Positions 28,043 through 36,543 of a DNA stretch of 64,000 nucleotides are shown here, one piece after another; the first letter of the stretch is position 1, and each line of letters begins with the position of its first letter. The translations under genes and the position numbers were made by a program. This DNA comes from Methylovulum sp. (lineage in GTDB: Bacteria; Pseudomonadota; Gammaproteobacteria; Methylococcales; Methylomonadaceae), in the NCBI GenBank assembly GCA_030653435.1, contig JAURZI010000030.1, positions 1 through 64,000 of the forward strand, in the 5' to 3' direction. The notes below the pieces were generated by a model. It did no database searches. It was not told the origin of the DNA and saw only the letters and a program-made list of their open reading frames with translations.

Positions 28043-29422
28043 ATGACAAAAAACCACCTGATACCCCTTTTATTATTACCCTTGTTCGCAGCACCTGCTG
28101 CACAAGCCGAAGTAAACCTGATTGCCATTGGCGAAGTCAATGCCAACTATCAGGATATGTCTACAAGAACAGCGGCTCCGCTGGAAAGCGGCATTGCCGG
28201 AAATATTCTGGGCGGCGTAGGTTCCGGCCTGGCTTATGCTGGCGGCAATACCTTCCTTGCGATTCCTGACCGCGGCCCGAACGCCAACGCCTATAATCCA
28301 TTGGTTGACGACACGACTTCGTATATCAACCGTTTCCAAACCTTTAATATGGCGCTCGCAGCTAATCCTAGCTACGATTCTTCAATAACAGGTTCCTTGC
28401 CTTATATATTGTCCCCTTTCCTTATTGATACAACCTTGCTGTCCAGCAAATTACCGCTGAGCTATGGCATTGATGGCGCACCGGCTTTAAACAGTGTGGG
28501 CAAATATTATTTCAGCGGCCGTTCTGATAATTTCGATGCCGGCAAAAGCTCTACCAACCCGCTTAATGGCCGCCTGGATCCTGAAGCGATACGTGTATCT
28601 GCTGACGGAAAAAGCGTATTCGTCTCTGATGAATACGGCCCTTATGTCTATAAGTTCAACCGCCTGACCGGCAAACGTATCAAAGCCTTCACATTGCCAG
28701 AGCATTTAGCGGTAACTACCCAGAGCGCCCAGGGAGATGCTGTTGAAATACCGGGAAACACTTCCGGCAGAACGGCAAACAAAGGCATGGAAGGATTGGC
28801 GATTACGCCTGACGGCAATACTTTGGTCGGTATCATGCAGGCTAACCTGATACAGGACACCAAAAAATACATCCGTATCGTCACCATCGACATAGCGACT
28901 GGAGCCACCAAAGAATATGCTTATCTGCTGACCGACGGTTCCGGCGCAAGTGAAATCGTCGCCATCAATGACCATGAATTCCTGGTCGATGAACGCGATG
29001 GCAAAGGTTTGGGCGACGACAGCACTGCTGTTGTTAAAAAGCTGTTTAAAATCGACCTCTCAGGCGCAACTGACGTCAGCGACTTAGCGACCTTGGATGC
29101 GACGTCGCCGGTTGTTGCCAAAACCTTGTTCCTGGATGTAGTAGCCGAATTGACTGCTGCTGGCATTGACGCGAATGATATTCCGGCCAAAATAGAATCA
29201 GTGGCTTTTGGCCCTGATATGGTTATCGACAGCGTCACTAAGCACACGTTATTTATCGCCAACGATAACGATTTTCTGGCCACTATCACTGATGATACCC
29301 ATCCAAATGGCATCGCCAATGCGAACAAATTCTTTGTCTTTGCTGTAGATAGCGCCGATTTGCCAAACTATGTGCCGCAAACCATTGCACCATTGGTTCG
29401 CGACAACCATGACCGTGGTTAA
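28043..29422 (+). CDS. Secreted phytase-like esterase/beta-propeller protein
   Basis: A 459-residue exported protein of the 'esterase-like activity of phytase' family. Starting at ATG 28043, which follows a GAGGAT ribosome-binding site, it has a signal peptide (HLIPLLLLPLFAAPAAQA). The mature domain has repeated propeller-like motifs: FLAIPDRGPNANA, DPEAIRVSADGKSVFVSDEYGPYVYKFN, NKGMEGLAITPDGNTLVGIMQ, EFLVDERDGKG and HTLFIANDNDF. The acidic and asparagine residues in these motifs are typical of metal-bound propeller phosphoesterases. Substrate cannot be inferred. It stands alone between two hairpins. Confidence 0.83.
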   Translation: MTKNHLIPLLLLPLFAAPAAQAEVNLIAIGEVNANYQDMSTRTAAPLESGIAGNILGGVGSGLAYAGGNTFLAIPDRGPNANAYNPLVDDTTSYINRFQTFNMALAANPSYDSSITGSLPYILSPFLIDTTLLSSKLPLSYGIDGAPALNSVGKYYFSGRSDNFDAGKSSTNPLNGRLDPEAIRVSADGKSVFVSDEYGPYVYKFNRLTGKRIKAFTLPEHLAVTTQSAQGDAVEIPGNTSGRTANKGMEGLAITPDGNTLVGIMQANLIQDTKKYIRIVTIDIATGATKEYAYLLTDGSGASEIVAINDHEFLVDERDGKGLGDDSTAVVKKLFKIDLSGATDVSDLATLDATSPVVAKTLFLDVVAELTAAGIDANDIPAKIESVAFGPDMVIDSVTKHTLFIANDNDFLATITDDTHPNGIANANKFFVFAVDSADLPNYVPQTIAPLVRDNHDRG

Positions 29423-29469
29423 TCAATAACTTAGCCCCGCATAAATTCCATTCCGGAATATCTCCATTC

Positions 29470-29502
29470 CGAAGGCGCAAAATTTAAGGTTTTGCGCCTT
29501 CG
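29470..29502 (+). terminator. Hairpin after the phytase-like gene, probable terminator
   Basis: Thirteen-base perfect stem CGAAGGCGCAAAA / TTTTGCGCCTTCG with a seven-base loop, 48 bases past the stop codon. There is no U run on the plus side beyond the stem, though the stem itself carries T-rich and A-rich arms, so termination in either direction is possible. Confidence 0.7.
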
Positions 29503-30212
29503 AGCCCTTACCCCGCGACAACAAGCCTCCGCCCCAACCACATCCTTCAGGATACCAGCCAACGGATTTCCTGAGCGTATCAGGAATAATACGGACTATG
29601 GACCATCATCGGCTAGGTACAGAATTTGCTTGTATTTAGCGCACAAACCCAGCCCCTATCATAAAGAACCATTCCATATGGTGCTTATCAACCTAACGTA
29701 AGGGAAGCTATGCTAAAGAAATATATAATCCATTAATTATATTCTACTAATTTATGTGGCACTTAAATTGCGTTTAACATTTTGTATTTGAGCTAGCTCT
29801 ACACATTGAAACACAACGTAGCGTGATGCCTGTTATTAGCCAAATGGATCATCTCAGATACATAACCGATGGTCAGCTGAGGCGTAATCAAATCCAAACT
29901 CAATTCCAGCCTCAAGTACCTATCCTGCATCGTGAAGTTTATTGGGTATTTGATTGCAGGATTTAGGTATAACGAAAAAACAGGTGTAGAAAATAGCGCA
30001 ATACACTGCGTTAGTGCTGATTCCCTCAACTCCCTTTCCGTTTAACACAATTGCGGATGATTTTAACAAAAAGCCAATTGAATCTGTTGCTAGCAATGAT
30101 CTGGACAAAAAACCAACAACTGCAAAAAACAGCACGGTGAAATAAATTAACAAACGTAATATGATGGGTCAGGTTTTCAGCTCATGTTAGTTTTTTATAA
30201 GGAGTGGCGATT
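29503..30212. other. Long non-coding or decayed stretch
   Basis: About 710 bases of AT-rich sequence with only short frames in several directions. One minus-strand frame (29920-30153, 77 codons) begins with a hydrophobic run (MLIYFTVLFFAVVGFLSRSLL) but lacks a good ribosome-binding site and any family resemblance. I do not call a gene here. The last 15 bases hold the ribosome-binding site of the next lipoprotein. Confidence 0.5.
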
Positions 30213-30407
30213 ATGAAATCGCTGATTAACGCAGTTTGTTTAACTATGCTCCTAACCGGATGCGCGGCAGAGCCTGCTGTCGTTAGCCCGGTAGCCGTGG
30301 TTAGGCCCGCCTACCCCATGCCTGGCGCAGGATATCTCTGGCGACTACACCCAGCTAATGGATGGGGCTGGTATCATCCCAGGCTAGGTTGGCATCGGGG
30401 TTGGTAA
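30213..30407 (+). CDS. Small lipoprotein, unknown function
   Basis: A 64-residue lipoprotein from the ATG at 30213, which has AAGGAG eight bases upstream. An in-frame GTG at 30204 overlaps that site and is less likely. The lipobox is LTGC (cleavage before the Cys near residue 17). The mature peptide is only about 48 residues, rich in Pro, Trp, Gly and His, ending GWGWYHPRLGWHRGW. It is the first of three small envelope genes on the plus strand. Confidence 0.7.
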   Translation: MKSLINAVCLTMLLTGCAAEPAVVSPVAVVRPAYPMPGAGYLWRLHPANGWGWYHPRLGWHRGW

Positions 30408-30530
30408 AACGGCTAGTCCAGCACTTAAAAATCGGAACGATGACGCGTTCACTGGGCTAAAGTCATTGTCCTCTGCACGATGTATACTGATCGTCTTCGA
30501 AGGCTCTCCACCTACTCAAAGGGCTCAATA

Positions 30531-31001
30531 ATGAAAACGCACATAGTGTCAACAGCAATAATGCTGGCAGTTTGCAGCTTGTACAGCGGGCTTAATCGGG
30601 CACAGGGGGATAGTGGCGGTGGCTACCATGACGGTGGTCATGGACAAGGTGGCAGTCATTTTAGAGGCGGCGATATTCATAGCGGCGAATGGGGATATCG
30701 GGGCGGTTACCGCAGTTATCCCCGTTTTGGCATTTATTTAGGGGCGCCGTATTACGCTTATCCTTATTTTCGCCATCCTTATTATCGCCAAATCTATCAA
30801 ACACCCTATTATTATCCGCCATCTGTAGTCACCATACCGATTACGCCTCCTGTCTATATCCAGCAAACTCCGCCAGCCATCCAACAATATCCATCCGGTT
30901 ATTGGTACTACTGCAATAGGCTGAAAGGCTATTACCCTTATATAAAGCAGTGCCCAGGCGGTTGGCAACAAGTTGAACCTACGCCCCCTGCACCCCGTTA
31001 A
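30531..31001 (+). CDS. Exported Gly/Tyr/Pro-rich protein
   Basis: A 156-residue protein from ATG 30531 with a signal peptide (MKTHIVSTAIMLAVCSLYSGL). A Gly/His-rich segment follows, then a Tyr/Pro-rich stretch (PYYAYPYFRHPYYRQIY), and the C-terminal motif YYCNRLKGYYPYIKQCPGGWQQV with two cysteines. This ending is common in small proteobacterial envelope proteins of unknown function. It is followed after 11 bases by the glycine-zipper lipoprotein and shares its orientation, so the two are probably cotranscribed. Confidence 0.75.
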   Translation: MKTHIVSTAIMLAVCSLYSGLNRAQGDSGGGYHDGGHGQGGSHFRGGDIHSGEWGYRGGYRSYPRFGIYLGAPYYAYPYFRHPYYRQIYQTPYYYPPSVVTIPITPPVYIQQTPPAIQQYPSGYWYYCNRLKGYYPYIKQCPGGWQQVEPTPPAPR

Positions 31002-31012
31002 GGAGATTGACC

Positions 31013-31528
31013 ATGTCACATTTTTCTAAAGTATTTTCAACCACGTTGGCACTGTCACTTACCGGTTGCGTCAGCTTACCCGGCGGCCCCAGCGTTATGG
31101 TGTTGCCCGGTAGCGGTCAGTCCTTTGAGCAGTTTCGTAACGATGATGCGGTCTGTCAGCAATTTGCTTATTTTCAGATTGGCGGTACAACAGCCAATCA
31201 AGCATCGGTGAATAGCGGGCTCGCCAGCGCCGCTGTCGGCACGGCCTTGGGTGCGGCTACCGGTGCAGCCATTGGCGGGGGTCGCGGTGCCGCGATTGGA
31301 GCCGGTACAGGTTTGGTGGCCGGCAGTTTAGTGGGTGCCGGTGCGGCCAGCAGCTCCCTATACGAAGCGCAGCAGCGTTTCGATACGGCTTATATTCAAT
31401 GTATGTACGCCAAAGGCCATCAAGTTCCGGTGTCCGGTGATTTTTCGAATATAGCGCCGAACAACGAAGCTGCACCGATAACTCCCATGCCGCCACCCGG
31501 CTTACCCCCGCCACCCCCTGATAATTAA
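31013..31528 (+). CDS. Glycine-zipper outer-membrane lipoprotein
   Basis: A 171-residue protein from ATG 31013 with AAGGAG seven bases upstream. The signal ends in the lipobox LTGC. A glycine-zipper region (about 65-110, VGTALGAATGAAIGGGRGAAIGAGTG) resembles the SlyB/Rick_17kDa and YMGG types, which insert as helical hairpins into membranes. The C terminus is Pro-rich (PPPGLPPPPPDN). Likely an envelope-stability or stress lipoprotein; the specific role is unknown. Confidence 0.8.
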   Translation: MSHFSKVFSTTLALSLTGCVSLPGGPSVMVLPGSGQSFEQFRNDDAVCQQFAYFQIGGTTANQASVNSGLASAAVGTALGAATGAAIGGGRGAAIGAGTGLVAGSLVGAGAASSSLYEAQQRFDTAYIQCMYAKGHQVPVSGDFSNIAPNNEAAPITPMPPPGLPPPPPDN

Positions 31529-31642
31529 CGGCATCGATATAGGCGGCATGAAACACTATGCCGCCTGCGCGCTCAACAGCATAATAATTTGTTTGTTCAT
31601 GTATCAGTTGAACCTCCTGAAACCGCCTTCTTATAGCAAATA

Positions 31643-31915
31643 ATGAAAAATAACCCTTCCAACGATCTCTCGCACCACATTTTGCCGAATTCTGCGACAA
31701 TGGTGGGCGTCTGCATCATGGTCATCAGTATCGTTAAAAGCATGGATTCAGGACTGACCAACTAACTGATTGATAAAACCTTGGCTGTTGATAGCGCTAT
31801 GTTCATGATTAGCGCGCTGCTGTCATTTTCATCGATCCGTTCAGAGCAGTCCGCCATCAGCTTGGAACGTTGGGCGGAAATAATCTTCTTGTTGAGCTTA
31901 GGGAAGCAGCACTAA
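31643..31915 (+). pseudogene. Interrupted small membrane-protein gene (nonsense codon plus IS truncation)
   Basis: Read through its stop, this frame encodes a recognisable small membrane-protein family found in many gammaproteobacteria. It starts MKNNPSNDLSHHILPNSATM, continues VGVCIMVISIVK, and after the stop resumes as LIDKTLAVDSAMFMISALLS and RWAEIIFLLSLG. An in-frame TAA at 31763-31765 breaks it after about 40 codons. The 3' end is replaced from 31903 by an ISAzo13-type relic that supplies the final stop at 31913, so the last transmembrane helix is missing. Function of intact relatives is unknown. The gene is dead twice over. Confidence 0.75.
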
Positions 31916-32082
31916 CTAACATACCGTATACAATGACGACTAAATGTAATAATTGAGACCCACAGATGAAAACAGCAACCCTTGAACGAAACGGAATTTG
32001 TAAAGAAGTGGTGGCTGTAAATTCACGCTTGGTTGACTTGATCCCTGGCCCTGGCAGGCGCTGTGCAATGGACGATGTCACC
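31903..32082 (+). mobile_element. ISAzo13-type IS relic, copy 1 (left end and transposase N terminus)
   Basis: 180 bases that match 51527-51706 (opposite strand) at about 91% identity by hand alignment, with no net length change. The segment starts at GAAGCAGCACTAAC, probably the IS end, and includes an ATG at 31966 encoding MKTATLERNGICKEVV and RLVDLIPGPGRRCAM. These match the beginning of the longer transposase fragment at 51.5 kb. Similarity stops abruptly at 32082, so only the left end survives here. Confidence 0.75.
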
Positions 32083-32252
32083 GGTACGAATATGACCTGG
32101 TAGCCCGCGCTTGATCATATAAAATGCCTCAACACCAACAACTATCTTGGATACGCCGACTGGCGTCTTCCAAACAGGAAGGAACTCATCAGTCTTCACG
32201 ATTACTCCCAACCCCCTTGACTTCCCCTCAACCATCCATTCACCAAGTTAAA

Positions 32253-32456
32253 ATGAAGCCCGACACAAGCTGCGGTACAACCTGCAAATCCAGATATGCC
32301 TATTACCCACTCCACGAGAAAGTGGCTCTCACAGCGACTGCCAGAAGCGGCTCAACTTTTACCGAATGGCAACCGGCATCCCTTGGCTGCGCCGGCAATG
32401 AGTGTATCGTCACGATGGATTCAGATCTGCAGTTACTGCGGTCTTTACACAAATAA
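32253..32456 (+). pseudogene. Relic of an InlB-type/bacterial beta-repeat protein
   Basis: A 67-codon frame encoding CGTTCKSRYAYYPLHEKVAL, then TATARSGSTFTEWQ and CAGNECIVTMDSDL. This follows the divergent InlB B-repeat pattern (C..C....G..V.LTA.P..GS.F..W, C.G...C.VTMD.D). Only one repeat is present, without a signal peptide or the rest of a large surface protein, and it is bounded by decayed sequence. I read it as a fragment left when the ancestral gene was deleted next to the IS relic. Confidence 0.6.
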
Positions 32457-32742
32457 GCTCGTCAGATGAGCATACGTCTTCTGAAAAGATATTTAATCCC
32501 AATACAGAAAAGTAAACCGCACTGCCGAATATATGTTGGTGCGTAGGTTGAGGTTACGAAGAAACCCCAACCGGATCAAAGCAACCGAGCCAACTCAATT
32601 TATAATCAATCGAGAACGCCTCCCATTGAGATAATGTATCGGCAACAGGGTTTGACCATCCCTCCCCGCTTTATCCAAACGATTGGCGCAATCTTGAAGT
32701 TGACCGTTAAAATGAGCGAACCATGAGGCCTTAGGTGCTAGA
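32457..32742. other. Non-coding stretch before the AI-2E family gene
   Basis: About 290 bases with no supported gene. Short frames on either strand have no recognisable content. It presumably holds the promoter of the permease gene at 32779 and possibly more remains of the decayed patch. Confidence 0.4.
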
Positions 32743-32778
32743 ATGCTGAATGTTTTAACCACACCCAAGCATTCAAAT

Positions 32779-33831
32779 ATGTCTAACCTTCCTGAAGCCA
32801 GGGCGCGTTTAATCGGCGTTATTATTCTCATGTTGCTGGGCGCATGGGTGTTGCACGGCTTTCTGCCGCAACTGGCCTGGGCGGTAGTGCTGGCTATCAC
32901 CACCTGGCCTATTTACCAGCGTTTGTTGATCCGTAAGGAATTGCACGGCAAAGTGACTTGGGGCGCAGTGGGACTCACGTTATTGATCGGCGCGGTCATA
33001 CTGGCGCCATTGGGTTACGGCGTCAGTCGCTTGCTTGACGAAGCGCAAGCGCTTGGGCAATTTTTGACGAATGCACAAAATATCGGTATCCCTCCACCCG
33101 CATGGCTGGAAAAATTACCGATGATCGGTACGTGGGCAAAACAGAGCTGGATCGACGCCTTAGGCAGTGCCGAAGCGGCAAAAACATCGTTGCATTGGTT
33201 AGGTAGCGGTGGCGCGATGAGCTACACCAAAGACTTTGCCGGCCAGCTGTTAAGCCGGTTGGTCAGTTTTTTAATGATTCTTCTGGTGTTGTTTTTTGTC
33301 TACCAGCATGGAGACCGGCTTAGCCGCCAAGTGCTGGCCAGCAGCCATAAATTATTCGGCGACGTTGGCATCCGTTATGCGTTACATGCCACGGCGGCAG
33401 TGCGCGCGACGGTCAATGGCATGGTGCTGATAGGCTTGGGTAAAGGTTTATTGATGGGCGTCGGCTATGCGTTTGCTGGGGTTGGTCATCCGGCAATCAT
33501 CGGCGCACTAACCGGTGTTTTTGCGATGATCCCTTATGCAGCCAAGCTGATTTTTGGCGCCTGCTCGCTGGTACTGGTTGCAGAGGGGCACACTGCTGCT
33601 GCCGCCGGACTGTTTACCTACGGCATGGTGCTGACTTTGTTTGCAGACAATTATGTCCGCCCGGCCTTAATCGGTGGCGCCGTTAAATTGCCGTTTATCT
33701 GGACGCTGCTGGGCATTTTCGGCGGCATGGAAACTTTCGGCTTATTGGGTATTTTTTTGGGGCCCACGCTGATGGCCGTATTGATGTCGATCTGGCGTGA
33801 TTGGATTGATGATATCAACAAATCGGCTTAA
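32779..33831 (+). CDS. AI-2E family transporter (UPF0118/PerM-type permease)
   Basis: A 350-residue inner-membrane protein with about seven or eight hydrophobic helices in the order typical of the AI-2E/TqsA/PerM family: two helices, a cytoplasmic helical region (about 85-150), then the C-terminal membrane block. That block includes VYQHGDRLSRQ, KGLLMGVGYAFAGVGHPAIIGALTGVFAMIPY and DNYVRPALIGGAVKLPFIWTLLGIFGGMETFGLLGIFLGPTL. Members export small molecules or ions; only a few have known substrates. ATG 32779 was chosen; an in-frame ATG at 32743 would add 12 polar residues. Confidence 0.85.
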   Translation: MSNLPEARARLIGVIILMLLGAWVLHGFLPQLAWAVVLAITTWPIYQRLLIRKELHGKVTWGAVGLTLLIGAVILAPLGYGVSRLLDEAQALGQFLTNAQNIGIPPPAWLEKLPMIGTWAKQSWIDALGSAEAAKTSLHWLGSGGAMSYTKDFAGQLLSRLVSFLMILLVLFFVYQHGDRLSRQVLASSHKLFGDVGIRYALHATAAVRATVNGMVLIGLGKGLLMGVGYAFAGVGHPAIIGALTGVFAMIPYAAKLIFGACSLVLVAEGHTAAAAGLFTYGMVLTLFADNYVRPALIGGAVKLPFIWTLLGIFGGMETFGLLGIFLGPTLMAVLMSIWRDWIDDINKSA

Positions 33832-33979
33832 GCTGTGCCGATAGATTAAGCCGCCATTTAACAATGACAACCTATACTGTTTATTGGCGCATAGCTTTAT
33901 GTTGACCTGTCTTTTAACACAACAACACGTTACGGCTACCTTGGTAGCTCGTTATAACCCTGACCTAATGGTGCGAATC

Positions 33980-34780
33980 ATGAAAAAAATATTAATTTTA
34001 AGTGCAATGTTCTTAACTGCCTGCGCGACAGATCCCTACACGGGGCAATCCACAATGAGCAATACCGGTAAAGGTGCAGGTATTGGCGCAGTCGTCGGTG
34101 CAGGCGCCGGTACATTGTTTGGCGGCAATGACCTGAAAAATGCCGGACTGGGTGCGTTGGCTGGCGGTGTTGTCGGCGCGGCGGTCGGTGCTTATATGGA
34201 TAGCCAGCAAGAAGAAATGCAGCAATCCCTGCAAGGCACCGGCATAGAAGTGCAACGTACGGCGAAAAATACGCTGAACTTAACCATGCCCAGCAGTATC
34301 ACTTTCGGTTTTGATTCGGCCACCTTAACCCCGCAAGCGCAAACTGCGCTGGATTCTGTCGGCACTGTATTAAACCAATACCCTGACTCCACGATCAAGA
34401 TAACCGGGCACACCGATGACACCGGTTCTGACAGCTATAACCAAAAACTGTCTGAAGAGCGTGCAGCAAGTGTTTCAAGTTATTTATCCCAACATAATGT
34501 GAGTTACAACCGCCTCACTACGCAGGGCATGGGGGAAAGCATGCCGAAAGTCCCCAATACCAGCGAAGCCAACCGTGCCCAGAACCGCCGCGTGGAACTG
34601 GCGATTATTGCCAATAATAATGCCGGCGCCCAGCAGCAAGGAACCCAACAACAGGGTTATCCGCAACAGCAGGGCAATTATCTTCAGCAACAGCAAAATA
34701 CTACCCAAAAGCAGCTGCGCCAGCAACAACGCAAACTCCGTCAACAACAACTGCAACAGCAACAATACAATTACCAATAG
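33980..34780 (+). CDS. OmpA-family glycine-zipper lipoprotein with Gln-rich tail
   Basis: A 266-residue outer-membrane lipoprotein of the YiaD type. ATG 33980 gives a signal ending in the lipobox LTAC (MKKILILSAMFLTAC). Next comes a glycine zipper (about 30-70, GKGAGIGAVVGAGAGTLFGG), then an OmpA/MotB peptidoglycan-binding domain (about 105-210) with ITFGFDSATLTPQAQ, ITGHTDDTGSDSYNQKLSEERA and NRAQNRRVEL. The last 50 residues are almost entirely Gln, Asn, Tyr, Arg and Lys, which is unusual for the family and may be an unstructured or self-associating tail. Confidence 0.88.
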   Translation: MKKILILSAMFLTACATDPYTGQSTMSNTGKGAGIGAVVGAGAGTLFGGNDLKNAGLGALAGGVVGAAVGAYMDSQQEEMQQSLQGTGIEVQRTAKNTLNLTMPSSITFGFDSATLTPQAQTALDSVGTVLNQYPDSTIKITGHTDDTGSDSYNQKLSEERAASVSSYLSQHNVSYNRLTTQGMGESMPKVPNTSEANRAQNRRVELAIIANNNAGAQQQGTQQQGYPQQQGNYLQQQQNTTQKQLRQQQRKLRQQQLQQQQYNYQ

Positions 34781-34881
34781 TACCTAACAAATTTACTGAG
34801 GGCGCTGCTGGCACTGGATAACACCCTTAACCGATGACCTCAGGCAAGCACAGCCGTGGTTTCTTGCCTGAGGATGGCCCC

Positions 34882-36543
34882 ATGCAATCTATTAGCTACC
34901 CCTCCCTGTTATTTTCGAAAATCTCCCGGCGGCGATTCCTTCAGCAGCTGTCCGCCAGCTTTGCTTTGTCAAACCTGCCACTGCTAAAATCAGCGCAAGC
35001 CATAACGCCTGGCACGGTACTTTCGGGTACTGAATTTAATCTGGTGATAGAGCAAACGGCTGTTAACTTTACCGGTAAAACACGTCCTGCAACGACTGTC
35101 AATGGCACTATCCCAGGGCCGACACTACGCTGGAGGGAGGGCGATACGGTAACGCTGCACGTCACCAACCGGCTCGCTGAAGACAGCTCCATTCATTGGC
35201 ACGGCATTATCCTGCCTTATCAGACCGACGGCGCGCCCGGTGTCAGCTTCAAAGGCATCGCTCCAGGCGAAACCTTTACTTACCAATTTAAAGTACGGCA
35301 ATCTGGCACCTATTGGTACCACTCCCATTCAGGCATGCAGGAACAAACCGGCGTATATGGTGCGATCATAATTGACCCCGTCAATGAACCGGTGTTTGCG
35401 GAACGCGATTATGTCGTACAACTGTCCGACTGGACGGATGAAGACCCGATGCAGGTGTTTGGCAAACTTAAAAAACAAAGTGATTACTATAATTTCAACC
35501 AGCAAACGGCGGTTGATTTTATCCTCGATGTTGCAGATATGGGTTTGCTCGATGCTATCGACAAACGACAGATGTGGAACCAGATGCGTATGGCGATGAC
35601 CGATTTGTCGGACATTTCCGCCTATACTTACACCTATTTGCTGAACGGTTTGAACCCGGCAGCTAACTGGACGGGATTATTCAAGGCCGGGGAGCGCGTG
35701 CGCCTGCGTTTCATCAATTCGGCAGCACAATCTTTTTTCGATGTACGCATACCCGGACTCAAGATGACTGTCATTCACGCAGACGGACAGCCAATTGAGC
35801 ACGTTATTGTCGATGAATTTCGTATAGGCCTCGCCGAAACCTACGACGTTATCGTAACACCAGCAGCAGATGTGTATACTCTTTTCGCACAATCCATGGA
35901 CCGCACGGGCTACGCTTGCGGAACGCTGGCGGTAAGCGCAGGTATGAGGGCCTCGATCCCGAAGCCGGATCCGCCCGAATTGCTGACAATGACCGATATG
36001 ATGGGCAGCATGCAGCACAGCGTTCCGGTACGGCATGCAAAAACCGAGTACGGTGCCAGTGTGGACATGCGCGTTGACACGCCGCGTAACAATCTCGACG
36101 ATCCGGGCTTGGGCCTTAGGAACAATGGCCGCCGGGTACTCACTTACGCCGATTTGCACAGCATCGGCGGCATCCTCGATAGCAGAGCGCCAGACCGGGA
36201 AATCGAACTGCATCTTACCGGCAATATGGAACGCTATAGCTGGTCGCTGGATGGCCTCGAATTTGGCGAATCGACGCCAATCCACTTTCGCTACCGCGAA
36301 TGCCTACGCATCATCTTTGTTAACGACACAATGATGGCGCATCCCATGCACTTGCACGGCATGTGGAGCGATCTCGAAAGCCCCGACGGGCAGGTCCAGG
36401 TACGCAAGCATGTCATCGTCGTGCAACCGGCGCAGCGCGTGTCTTTTCGCGTCAACGCCGATGCGCCGGGGCGCTGGCCGTGGCATTGCCATTTGTTTTA
36501 TCACATGCACGCTGGCATGTTCCGTGTCGTCGTGGTCGCCTGA
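34882..36543 (+). CDS. copA: Multicopper oxidase CopA (copper resistance)
   Basis: A periplasmic multicopper oxidase of the CopA/PcoA group, which oxidises Cu(I) and protects the periplasm. The 553-residue protein starts at ATG 34882 behind a GAGGA site. It carries a Tat-type signal (SRRRFLQQL). Copper ligands are complete: HWHG (H105, H107), YWYHSHSG (H147, H149), HPMHLHGMW and WPWHCHLFYHMHAGMF near the C terminus. The Met-rich region is modest (TMTDMMGSMQHS). An upstream in-frame ATG at 34834 is less likely. Its stop overlaps the copB start as TGATG. Confidence 0.93.
   Translation: MQSISYPSLLFSKISRRRFLQQLSASFALSNLPLLKSAQAITPGTVLSGTEFNLVIEQTAVNFTGKTRPATTVNGTIPGPTLRWREGDTVTLHVTNRLAEDSSIHWHGIILPYQTDGAPGVSFKGIAPGETFTYQFKVRQSGTYWYHSHSGMQEQTGVYGAIIIDPVNEPVFAERDYVVQLSDWTDEDPMQVFGKLKKQSDYYNFNQQTAVDFILDVADMGLLDAIDKRQMWNQMRMAMTDLSDISAYTYTYLLNGLNPAANWTGLFKAGERVRLRFINSAAQSFFDVRIPGLKMTVIHADGQPIEHVIVDEFRIGLAETYDVIVTPAADVYTLFAQSMDRTGYACGTLAVSAGMRASIPKPDPPELLTMTDMMGSMQHSVPVRHAKTEYGASVDMRVDTPRNNLDDPGLGLRNNGRRVLTYADLHSIGGILDSRAPDREIELHLTGNMERYSWSLDGLEFGESTPIHFRYRECLRIIFVNDTMMAHPMHLHGMWSDLESPDGQVQVRKHVIVVQPAQRVSFRVNADAPGRWPWHCHLFYHMHAGMFRVVVVA

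Noticed and set aside
29920-30153. 77-codon minus-strand frame with a hydrophobic start
   Set aside because: No ribosome-binding site, no neighbours in the same direction and no recognisable family. Possible tiny membrane peptide but not supportable.
31966-32103. Short frame MKTATLERNG... as an independent small gene
   Set aside because: It is the truncated 5' end of an ISAzo13-type transposase, as shown by the longer copy at 51.5 kb.
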